Assembly: GCA_034505795.1 (NCBI GenBank)
Contig: JAPDQM010000032.1
Coordinates: 1 to 37,787 of the forward strand
Origin: Thermofontimicrobium_A sp034505795
Lineage (GTDB): Bacteria; Zhuqueibacterota; Zhuqueibacteria; Thermofontimicrobiales; Thermofontimicrobiaceae
DNA length: 37,787 nt
Direction: 5' to 3'
The notes under the pieces are model-generated. The model did no database searches. It saw only the letters and a list, made by a program, of their open reading frames with translations, and was not told where the DNA came from. Positions 7,665 through 15,263 of this stretch are shown piece after piece. A program made the position numbers and the translations under genes. Each line of letters starts with the position of its first letter. The stretch's first letter is position 1.

Positions 7665-9926
7665 ATGACCATCGAACAAATTTTGGATCTGATCCGTTCC
7701 GACAGCGACATGCTGGCCAATATCACGCATTGGCAAAAAATCCCGGCCCGCGACGCCCGCTATGCCGAATTTCCTGCCGCCATTCATCCCGAGCTGATAG
7801 AGATACTTAAGAAGCGAGGGATTCAGAAACTGTACATTCACCAGGCGGAAGCGATTGCCGCAGTGCTGGCGCAGAAAAATGTCGTTGTCGTCACGCCGAC
7901 CGCCTCCGGCAAAACATTGTGCTACAATGTACCGGTGCTCAACGCCCTGATCGACAATCCCGAAACCCGGGCGCTATACCTCTTTCCCACCAAGGCGCTA
8001 TCCCAGGATCAATTGGATGAGCTCTATGGCATTTCCACGGCGCTGAACCGCAACATCAAGACCTACACCTTCGATGGGGATACGCCAGCCTCGGCTCGCA
8101 AAGCCATCCGCTCCGCCGGTCACATCGTGGTCACCAATCCCGACATGCTGCACCAGGGCATTCTGCCGCACCACACGAAATGGATCAAATTGTTCGAGAA
8201 CTTGAAATATGTCGTGATTGATGAAATCCATCACTATCGGGGCGTATTTGGCAGCCATCTAGCCAATATCATTCGCCGACTAAAACGGATTTGCAAATTC
8301 TATGGCAGCGATCCCCAATTTATCTGCTGCTCGGCGACCATAGGAAATCCCAAAGAATTGGCAGAAAAAATTCTCGAAGCCGAATGCATATTAGTGGATA
8401 ATAATGGCGCCCCGCGCGGGGAAAAGCATTTCATTCTATACAATCCGCCGGTGGTCAATTTCGAGCTGGGGATTCGGCGCTCGGTGCTCAATGAAACGAA
8501 AAAATTGGCTGAAAAATTTTTATCCTCGAAAATCCAGACCATCGTTTTCGCCCGCAGCCGGTTGCGGGTGGAAATTCTGGTCACGTATCTGAAGGAGATC
8601 ATGCAGAAGCTGGGCCAATCCCCCCGGTTAGTGCGCGGCTATCGGGGCGGCTACCTGCCGCTGGAGCGACGAGAGATTGAAAAAGGGCTGCGGGAAGGCG
8701 AAATTCTGGGGGTGGTTAGCACCAATGCATTGGAACTGGGAATCGATATTGGGCAATTATCGGTTTGCCTCATGGCTGGCTATCCCGGTACAATTACCAG
8801 TAGCTGGCAGCAGGCCGGTCGAGCCGGCCGCCGGGCGGAGACCTCGGTGGCCATTCTGGTGGCCTCCAGTGCGCCCATCGATCAGTTCATCATCAATCAT
8901 CCAGAATATTTCTTTGGTCAATCGCCGGAAATGGGCATTGTGGATCCCAACAATTTGATTATTCTGATGAGCCACTTGAAATGTGCTGCGTTTGAATTGC
9001 CCTTTGAGGATGGTGAGCGATTTGGCAGCGACGCCACCCAGGAGATGCTGGCCTACCTGGAGGAACATGGGGTATTGCATCATGTCGGCGAGCGCTGGCA
9101 CTGGACCAGCGAAATCTATCCAGCACAAGAAATTAGCCTGCGCAGCGCATCGCCAGAGAATTTTGTAATCATCGATACCACACGTGACGAGCGGGTGATC
9201 GGTGAAGTGGATTATTTTAGCGCACCGATGTTGATCTACGAGGAGGCCATCTACATCCACGAGAGTCGGCAATATCATGTGGATAAGCTGGACTGGGAAC
9301 GGCGAAAGGCGTATGTCCATGAAGTGGAAGTGGATCATTATACCGATGCGCAGACGAAGACCGATCTCAAGGTGCTGGATGTATTTGATCAGCAGGAGGT
9401 AAAAGGCGGCGCTAAAGCCCATGGGGAAGTGAGCGTGACCACGGTGACCGTCGCTTATAAGAAAATCAAATTCCACACCCACGAGAATATCGGCATGGGA
9501 AACATCCACCTGCCCGAACTGGAAATGCACACCACAGCCTATTGGCTGGAATTTGCGGAAGGGATTGAAGCAGAGTTGCGGCTTTCCCAATCCGATATGG
9601 CCGATGCGCTGAAAGCATTGGCCAACGTTCTGGAAAATGTCGCCCCATTTTATGTGATGGGTGATCCCAGCGATTTGCGCACCGTGCCAATGATCAAATC
9701 GCCCTTTTCGAAGCGGGCTACCATTTATATCTACGATGCTTATCCCGGGGGCGTAGGGTATAGCCGAAAACTTTTCTACGCCCATGACGATCTGCTGCAA
9801 GCTGCTAAAAAGCTCATTCTGGAATGTCCCTGCAAATCAGGCTGCCCGTCCTGTGTTGGGCCGGTGTTAGATGTTGGTGAGGTGGGGAAAGAGAACGCAT
9901 TGAAACTGCTTGCATTTATGGTATGA
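7665..9926 (+). CDS. DEAD/DEAH-box helicase with DUF1998 zinc domain (MrfA/YprA-like)
   Basis: This 753-residue superfamily 2 helicase has Walker A TPTASGKT (78-84), a DEIH box (186-189), motif III CSATIGNP, the motif V-like VSTNALELGIDIG and motif VI QQAGRAGRR. The C-terminal DUF1998 region ends in four cysteines (C721, C723, C727, C730; CPCKSGCPSC). In Bacillus subtilis MrfA, a protein of this architecture and length, these bind zinc and the enzyme takes part in repair of mitomycin-induced damage. It stands alone here, so DNA-repair function is inferred from family. The ATG start at 7665 fits the N-terminal alignment. Confidence 0.92.
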   Translation: MTIEQILDLIRSDSDMLANITHWQKIPARDARYAEFPAAIHPELIEILKKRGIQKLYIHQAEAIAAVLAQKNVVVVTPTASGKTLCYNVPVLNALIDNPETRALYLFPTKALSQDQLDELYGISTALNRNIKTYTFDGDTPASARKAIRSAGHIVVTNPDMLHQGILPHHTKWIKLFENLKYVVIDEIHHYRGVFGSHLANIIRRLKRICKFYGSDPQFICCSATIGNPKELAEKILEAECILVDNNGAPRGEKHFILYNPPVVNFELGIRRSVLNETKKLAEKFLSSKIQTIVFARSRLRVEILVTYLKEIMQKLGQSPRLVRGYRGGYLPLERREIEKGLREGEILGVVSTNALELGIDIGQLSVCLMAGYPGTITSSWQQAGRAGRRAETSVAILVASSAPIDQFIINHPEYFFGQSPEMGIVDPNNLIILMSHLKCAAFELPFEDGERFGSDATQEMLAYLEEHGVLHHVGERWHWTSEIYPAQEISLRSASPENFVIIDTTRDERVIGEVDYFSAPMLIYEEAIYIHESRQYHVDKLDWERRKAYVHEVEVDHYTDAQTKTDLKVLDVFDQQEVKGGAKAHGEVSVTTVTVAYKKIKFHTHENIGMGNIHLPELEMHTTAYWLEFAEGIEAELRLSQSDMADALKALANVLENVAPFYVMGDPSDLRTVPMIKSPFSKRATIYIYDAYPGGVGYSRKLFYAHDDLLQAAKKLILECPCKSGCPSCVGPVLDVGEVGKENALKLLAFMV

Positions 9927-9986
9927 ATAAAATACGCCTGATCTCATATAGCGACCTGGCGTTGTTAAAAGAATCAGCGTAATCAA

Positions 9987-10895
9987 TCAGTAAGCCAGTG
10001 TTGTTTTCAGAGCCTGTTTAAATTCACCGGCAATGATTTGATAGATATAGACGCCACTCGCTACTTTCCTGCCCGCATGATCCGTACCATCCCATTCCAC
10101 TTGTTGCATTCCTGGCTTCATGGTGCCATTGGCCAATGTTCGAATCGTTTCCCCATGGATGTTAAATACTTTGAGCGTTACATGCGTTTCGTAGGGTAAC
10201 TGAAATCGGATCGCTGTGGTGGAGTTAAAGGGATTGGGATAATTCGCCAGTAGCTCAAAGTTTTGTGGCAGTGGTCCGGTAGTCGTGTTATCATCAGCTA
10301 ACTTCTTGGGGAGCATGCGCTCTTCAATATCCAGAGGAATTTTTTCATCGGTATAGTCTGAATAGGTATCGTACACTTTTCCTCGCATCCGGTAGTATAT
10401 CGTACGACCTTTCGGATCTGGCAAGCTAATCGCTTCATCAATATATGTTTGCTCTTCTTCATCATAAATTGTTACTATATTAGACCAGGAACCACTGCCA
10501 ATCTTTCGTTCTATTCGATATTCGTGAACATAATAATGTGTCCAGACGATTTCTGGATGATCATCTTCAGTGATATAAACATTAAAATTTCCTGGTATCG
10601 GGACATCAGGTAAGGGCGGGGTGCCTGGAAGATACTGGCACATTTCAGTGGGATTTGTTTCGTACATTTCTAAATAAGCTGAATAATATCTGGCGCACGT
10701 TTCCATAGTAATATCATATTCGGTATTATTACAATTCATATGTGCGTTCCAATCTGGCTGTTGAGAACTACCCGGGAAATTAGCATTACAGCAATAAACT
10801 AATATGTTATCGGCTGTTGCATTATTGTCTAAAATTGTTACTAATCCGATTAACAACACGATTAAAGAAGAGACAATCAAATATAATTTTTACAT
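9987..10895 (-). pseudogene. T9SS cargo protein with FN3-like domain; stop at codon 2 of the expected start
   Basis: The protein has a fibronectin-III-like middle (about residues 100-190) and a type IX sorting domain at its end (NYPNPFNSTTAIRFQLP, then GVYIYQI). The natural start appears to be ATG 10895-10893, eight bases after GGAGG. The second codon, however, is TAA (10892-10890), followed by AAA-TTA-TAT-TTG. Changing that one base to AAA would give the typical signal-peptide start MKKLYLIVSSLIVLL. As read, translation must begin at TTG 10880 without a ribosome site, giving 297 residues. It could be a fresh null mutation, a phase-variable or error base, or a weakly expressed gene. The rest of the frame is intact. 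Confidence 0.75.
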
Positions 10896-10973
10896 GTTAG
10901 CACCCTCCGTATCATTTTAATACTTTCTTTGTTGATAGTGAATAAAAAAACATAAATAAAGATAAGAAAGATG

Positions 10974-12311
10974 TCATTTTATTATTATCATTCGCTTAGT
11001 TTTTATATTTTGAGAGGTAGTTAATTGATAGAAATAAATTCCACTGGCTAAACCGCTGGCATTAAATTTTACAGAATGATGACCTCCGAGGCACAATTGA
11101 CTATTCAATAAAGTAGCGACTTCTTCTCCGGCCAGGTTATATACTTTTAAATTTACACGATCATGATGGTTTAGGTAAAAGCGTATTATTGTTGACGAAT
11201 TAAAAGGATTGGGGAAGTTTTGCTGCAAAACAAATTCCTCAGGAACCAACTTATTATTGATAACTGAAGTTAAAACTCCTGTAGAAGTATGAATTATTCC
11301 TTGCTCTCCAATAATCCAGCCATGTTTACCATCAACCATTTTAATATCACCAAGCTGACCGATATCTGGCGTTGATATTTCTACCCAGCTTTTGCCTGTA
11401 TCACTGCTAAATAGCAAATGTTTTAGCTGATTACTTTTATAGAAAGCAGCTAATACTTTAGAGGGGTTTTCAGGAAAAAATTCAATATCCCTTGCCCATC
11501 CTTCATCAGTAATGTTTAATGAATATCCATTCCAGCTATTCCCACCATCTGTTGTTCGATAAATAGGATAATTTGCTTTCCAGGCAGCGATACCAAGTTT
11601 TTCATCAAAAAAACGAATTAATGTGAATTGTCTGGCTGTTAAAGATGTTGGGATCCATGTTCTTCCACCATCAATCGTTTTCTGTAAAAAAAATGAATCT
11701 GAGGGCACACCGGTTAGAGTGAAGCGACCATAACCAATGTCAGGAGATACAAAATTGATGCCACGCCAGCCATCTAAACAAGAGGCATTTATAAAATATG
11801 ACTGATTTTGAGAAATCCAATTTCGCCCTCCATCCTGCGTCCTCAAAATAAGTACTGGGCGACCGGGCAACCCATCCCCCATAGCGACACCATTTAAGCT
11901 ATCGAACATTTCGATGTAATTAAACCAACTTGTTGTGGAGTCCCCGGAATATTGAAGCTCCCACGTACGACCAGCATCAGCAGTGTGATCGATTGCAAAA
12001 GGAGTCAGAACCCAAAAATTTAGAGAATCTATTATCGAAATATCGACCATACCTCCTATCCTTTCCTTGATCCAGGGTATTTCATGCCACGATGTACCGC
12101 CATCTAACGTGCGGAAGATGCATTGATGTCCAGTCGATTGCTTATTCCAGGCAAAAGCAACAGCAACATTGGAATCGACAGCATCAATACCTTGCCAGCG
12201 AGTCGCCAACCCTTCAGCTTGCTTCTCCCATCCCTGTGAAAATGAAAGTGTAGTCGTTATTCCCATTAATAAGCTAACAACGTGCAGGCCAAATATCATT
12301 AATTTATTCAT
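10974..12311 (-). CDS. Secreted YCF48/BNR-type beta-propeller protein with T9SS sorting domain
   Basis: This 445-residue protein has an N-terminal signal peptide (LMIFGLHVVSLLMGITTTLS) followed by repeated propeller blades marked by motifs such as RTLDGGTSWHEIP, RTQDGGRNWISQ, KTIDGGRTWIPT, RTTDGGNSW and SSDTGKSWVEI. These repeats are typical of the YCF48/sortilin-like family. The end is a type IX sorting domain (NFPNPFNSSTIIRF, GIYFYQLTTSQ, KRMIIIK). An AGGTG ribosome site precedes ATG 12311. It is probably exported to the cell surface. Its ligand cannot be told from sequence. Confidence 0.9.
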   Translation of the reverse strand: MNKLMIFGLHVVSLLMGITTTLSFSQGWEKQAEGLATRWQGIDAVDSNVAVAFAWNKQSTGHQCIFRTLDGGTSWHEIPWIKERIGGMVDISIIDSLNFWVLTPFAIDHTADAGRTWELQYSGDSTTSWFNYIEMFDSLNGVAMGDGLPGRPVLILRTQDGGRNWISQNQSYFINASCLDGWRGINFVSPDIGYGRFTLTGVPSDSFFLQKTIDGGRTWIPTSLTARQFTLIRFFDEKLGIAAWKANYPIYRTTDGGNSWNGYSLNITDEGWARDIEFFPENPSKVLAAFYKSNQLKHLLFSSDTGKSWVEISTPDIGQLGDIKMVDGKHGWIIGEQGIIHTSTGVLTSVINNKLVPEEFVLQQNFPNPFNSSTIIRFYLNHHDRVNLKVYNLAGEEVATLLNSQLCLGGHHSVKFNASGLASGIYFYQLTTSQNIKTKRMIIIK

Positions 12312-12394
12312 ATCGCACCTCCATTAAGTTGGATGAATAAGATATATAATTTAGTGAATTATCAGCTTCTGAATCTTTTCTTGAACGGAGTTGT

Positions 12395-12943
12395 TCAATA
12401 GCCCTGCCAGACATATTCCGCCTCGCCCCGTTCATCGATCAAAATGGTTTGCGGCAATCGAAATAATTTGTAAGACCACCAAAAAGAAAGCTCGTCGCTC
12501 ATCCGTATCGGAAATTTTAGATTCATGTTTTGAGAAAATAATTTGAGTTCAAGAAGATCATTTTTAGCAATACCCATGATACGATAGCGGGAGGAGTCTG
12601 CGCGCTCAAATAAATCATTCCAGAACACCATATTTTTTTCGCACACCGCGCATTCGGTAGAAAATACCAGCAACACTGTTTTCTTCGCTGCTTCTGCATA
12701 ATCAATTCTTACGAGCCCACCATTTAAGTCGATTGCTATAAATGATGGCACCCGATCACCAGGTAGCAGAGCTGATGATATGAATGCCTGATTTAAATTT
12801 TGAGATAGTGTTTTGAGTCGTTTGTTTTGTTGGGCCAGAATAAGGACTTCAATGACCAGGCCGATTAATGCAATATAAAGGAAATAATGAAAAATACAGT
12901 TGCTTGAATTTTTCGCTATTGCCAGCTCCATTTCTGAAATCAA
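12395..12943 (-). CDS. Membrane-anchored thioredoxin-like (redoxin/TlpA-type) protein
   Basis: This 182-residue protein has one N-terminal membrane segment (about 18-38) and a thioredoxin-fold domain. The active site reads STECAVCEKN, a CxxC, and the cis-Pro region is RLPQTILIDERGEAEYVWQG. It is probably anchored in the cytoplasmic membrane facing the periplasm, where it could reduce disulfides of exported proteins or apocytochromes. The start is either TTG 12943 or ATG 12931. It heads a same-strand run with the two T9SS cargo genes, 83 bp upstream of the propeller gene. A specific partner is not known. Confidence 0.8.
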   Translation of the reverse strand: MISEMELAIAKNSSNCIFHYFLYIALIGLVIEVLILAQQNKRLKTLSQNLNQAFISSALLPGDRVPSFIAIDLNGGLVRIDYAEAAKKTVLLVFSTECAVCEKNMVFWNDLFERADSSRYRIMGIAKNDLLELKLFSQNMNLKFPIRMSDELSFWWSYKLFRLPQTILIDERGEAEYVWQGY

Positions 12944-13496
12944 CCTGTTTGAGCTCCAAACTAGACCGGTCAGCGGAGTCCGTTATTCGAAAAGCAGTAT
13001 CAGGAAGAAGTGAACTCAATAGAATTTAATTATGGTATAACTAAAATCTACAAAAAAAAAGAAAAATCAAGTAAAAAAGAATGCAATTTAAAGGCGATGT
13101 TACCGATTGGAGGATTGTTTATTGGAATCACTTTGATTCCCAAATTGTGCGAATTCGCGAAGGAAAGCGAGTGGTAGTTTTCGAGATACATATCTTGCCA
13201 GCCTCAATTTGCAAGTCTGCGATGATTTTTATGATTTCGCGGCAGCTTTTTGACCTGAAAAATTCATGGTCACGAAAGCATAAAGATACAAGGAACATTT
13301 AACGGTCCTAATGGATCGTTTTAGAAGTTAAATTTCAAGTTATTCAAGGACATTAGATTTTCGTTCTCATTGGGCTTTGTTGCCTTTGTGGCAGAACTTA
13401 GTGAATAATTCAAGTTCATGAAGCAAGCTCAAAAGCCAAAATCAAAACCGCAAAGTTATGCTTGATTTTTAGTCTATTTTTATTTATCTTATTGCT
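12944..13496. other. Intergenic region between divergent genes
   Basis: No supported gene. An open frame of 73 codons at 13081-13302 has no family resemblance and no ribosome site, so I leave it out. The last 35 bases hold the MntA promoter. Both the redoxin gene (minus) and mntA (plus) must be started from within this region. Confidence 0.45.
13462..13490 (+). promoter_or_regulatory. Promoter of mntA-hepT, probably giving a leaderless mRNA
   Basis: TTGATT (13462-13467) and TATCTT (13485-13490) are 17 bases apart. Only six bases separate the -10 box from ATG 13497, so a start site seven bases downstream would coincide with the A of the start codon. There is no Shine-Dalgarno, which agrees with a leaderless transcript. 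Confidence 0.5.
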
Positions 13497-13985
13497 ATGA
13501 AAATTGATATAGCAACAATCTCGTCCTGCTTAAAAAAACATCGAGTCTCATTCGCTTATCTTTTCGGCTCGGTCGCTAAAGGATTGGCAACTAAGCTAAG
13601 TGATGTGGATTTCGCAGTTTATTTTTCTGATCTCGTCCCAGTTGAGCACTATTTAGAGCAACGACTCAATTTAATGGCAGAATTGAGTCGGATTTTAAAG
13701 AAAAAGGTCGACGTACTGGTGTTAAATCAGCGTTGTGATGAATTGGTATTAGAGGTCTTGAAATATGGGCGAATCATCTTTGAAGCCAATTCACAGCAGC
13801 GGATTCAGTTTCGCTACCAGTTCACCCGACAATACCTGGATTTTTTGCCCTATCGTGATTATTATTTTTCTAAAATTATCGAACGCATAAAAACGGGGAA
13901 AACGTGTGACGCAAGAGATCAACGGCATCAAAAGTCGATTGAAAAAATTCGAAGAATGCATCTCCATTCTGAAAAACATCCGTGA
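13497..13985 (+). CDS. mntA: MntA-like antitoxin, minimal nucleotidyltransferase
   Basis: MNT-family nucleotidyltransferase. The signature GS-x10-DVD is exact (G24, S25, D36, D38) and a third acidic residue sits in KKVDVLVL (D72). In the HepT/MntA system the antitoxin adds AMP to a tyrosine of the toxin. The family-like part ends near residue 132 (YYFSKIIERIKTG). The remaining ~30 residues lie over the hepT start and look like read-through of the overlap, so the C-terminus is unusual. The overlap with hepT is 80 bases. Confidence 0.9.
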   Translation: MKIDIATISSCLKKHRVSFAYLFGSVAKGLATKLSDVDFAVYFSDLVPVEHYLEQRLNLMAELSRILKKKVDVLVLNQRCDELVLEVLKYGRIIFEANSQQRIQFRYQFTRQYLDFLPYRDYYFSKIIERIKTGKTCDARDQRHQKSIEKIRRMHLHSEKHP

Positions 13986-14331
13986 TCATATTTCGCTGGA
14001 AGAATATCTAAAGGAGCCTTTTTATTATAGCACCGGTGAGCGAAATCTACATCTAGCAATTGAATCATTGCTCGACATCAGCAACTTCATTATTACCAAT
14101 TATGGTTTTCGTCAACCCGAGACCTATTCAGATATTATTTTGATTCTGAAGGAGGAAAAAATAATTCCACCGGAGTTAGCTGACCAGGTTGAAAAATTGC
14201 CGGCATTCCGAAATATTCTGGTTCACGAATACCTGATACTTGATCGAAGACTTATTTTCGATAAGATAAGACATTCGCTAGCAGACCTGGAAGAGTATAT
14301 GCAGTGTTTGGTGTCTTTTTTGAAAATTTAA
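13906..14331 (+). CDS. hepT: HepT-like HEPN-domain toxin
   Basis: This is a 141-residue HEPN ribonuclease toxin. The RNase motif R-x4-H-x-Y is intact (R102, H107, Y109 in FRNILVHEYL), and Y109 is the residue equivalent to the one AMP-modified by MntA in characterised systems. It begins with GTG inside the end of mntA (80-base overlap), which implies translational coupling. Together the two form a type VII toxin-antitoxin pair. Typical length. Confidence 0.92.
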   Translation: MTQEINGIKSRLKKFEECISILKNIRDHISLEEYLKEPFYYSTGERNLHLAIESLLDISNFIITNYGFRQPETYSDIILILKEEKIIPPELADQVEKLPAFRNILVHEYLILDRRLIFDKIRHSLADLEEYMQCLVSFLKI

Positions 14332-14373
14332 GGCATATTGCTCAATAAATGTAGCCCAAATTGGCAATTTGTC

Positions 14374-15126
14374 CTATATGTTGCCCACTGTAGCCAGGTA
14401 AATCACAAACTCCTCCTTGCCATCCACATCCAGCATTTTATTCACGGCGTCATCATCAAAAGCCGCTACCGCGCAACAACCCAGGCCCAGCGCTTCGCAG
14501 GCGAGATAGAGATTCTGACACACATGTCCTGCATCGAGATAAATATAGCGATACGCCCGCTGTTGATATTTCCAGCGGCTGCGCTCGATAACCGCAGTCC
14601 AGATGAAGCAAACAGCACATCGTTTCACCATCTCCTGCCCCAGACAGGCCGTCGCAAGGGCCTCAGAAACATTACGATCTATCCTCAGTTGCACCAGTTG
14701 ATGGCGAAATGGGAGATAACGATATAGTCCTGGCGCCTGATTTTCCACCCGATTGAGCGTCAAATAGGTTTCCAGTGGGTGACGCGCACCGGCCGATGGC
14801 ACCGTACGCAGGGAATAGCCATACCCAGCATCGATCACGCCCTGAATCGACCAGAGCAAGATTGTCAATTGTTGCAGCGTGATCGGCTGATCAGAATAGT
14901 CACGGCGTGACCGCCGGGCTGCTATTATATCGAATAAATTTTTGGTGCGATCAGGGAATGATGTAGCGGGATCAGGAAGGTCAATCAATGATTTTGCTGC
15001 AGGCAAGGGTTTTTCTGGATTGGGGATAGGCACGCCCCGGCTCATCTCACTGGGCGTAAGAAAATATTGGTACTTGGTGTACTCCTGAAAATATTCGCCG
15101 ATGTAAAGGACTTCTGATCGTTCCAT
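14374..15126 (-). CDS. SagB-type / ThcOx nitroreductase-family dehydrogenase
   Basis: This 250-residue FMN oxidoreductase belongs to the SagB/ThcOx branch of the nitroreductase superfamily. Visible features are the N-terminal FDIIAARRSRRDYSDQPITL flavin loop, the RTVPSAGARHPLE motif typical of the branch, and YLDAGHVCQNLYLACEALGLG near the C-terminus. The start is ATG 15126, seven bases after GAGG; a TTG at 15144 extends the frame but lacks support. Named members oxidise thiazolines and oxazolines in peptide natural products. No cyclodehydratase or precursor peptide is present, so this stand-alone copy probably has another substrate. Confidence 0.88.
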   Translation of the reverse strand: MERSEVLYIGEYFQEYTKYQYFLTPSEMSRGVPIPNPEKPLPAAKSLIDLPDPATSFPDRTKNLFDIIAARRSRRDYSDQPITLQQLTILLWSIQGVIDAGYGYSLRTVPSAGARHPLETYLTLNRVENQAPGLYRYLPFRHQLVQLRIDRNVSEALATACLGQEMVKRCAVCFIWTAVIERSRWKYQQRAYRYIYLDAGHVCQNLYLACEALGLGCCAVAAFDDDAVNKMLDVDGKEEFVIYLATVGNI

Positions 15127-15187
15127 ATGAAAACCTCGTTCCAACTTTTTGATGTCAATTCAGATTCTAAAATCGTAAATCTAAGAT

Positions 15188-15237
15188 CAAAAATAAAAAA
15201 GCGGTTGGTCGTTTCTGCTGAGAAACAATCAACCGCT
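15188..15237 (-). terminator. Rho-independent terminator of ppdK
   Basis: On the minus strand an 8-bp outer stem (AGCGGTTG, 15230-15237, with 15200-15207) encloses a second stem GTTTCT/AGAAAC and is followed by TTTTTTATTTTT. It lies 27 bases past the ppdK stop. Confidence 0.9.
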
Positions 15238-15263
15238 GTGCTTACTATCGACCAAAGATATGG

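Noticed and set aside
8757..9800. 347-codon minus-strand frame inside the helicase gene
   Set aside because: The composition is His-rich filler without domains, and the plus strand codes for helicase motifs and the DUF1998 region.
13081..13302. Possible 73-residue gene between the redoxin and mntA genes
   Set aside because: No ribosome site, no recognisable fold, biased composition; most likely chance.
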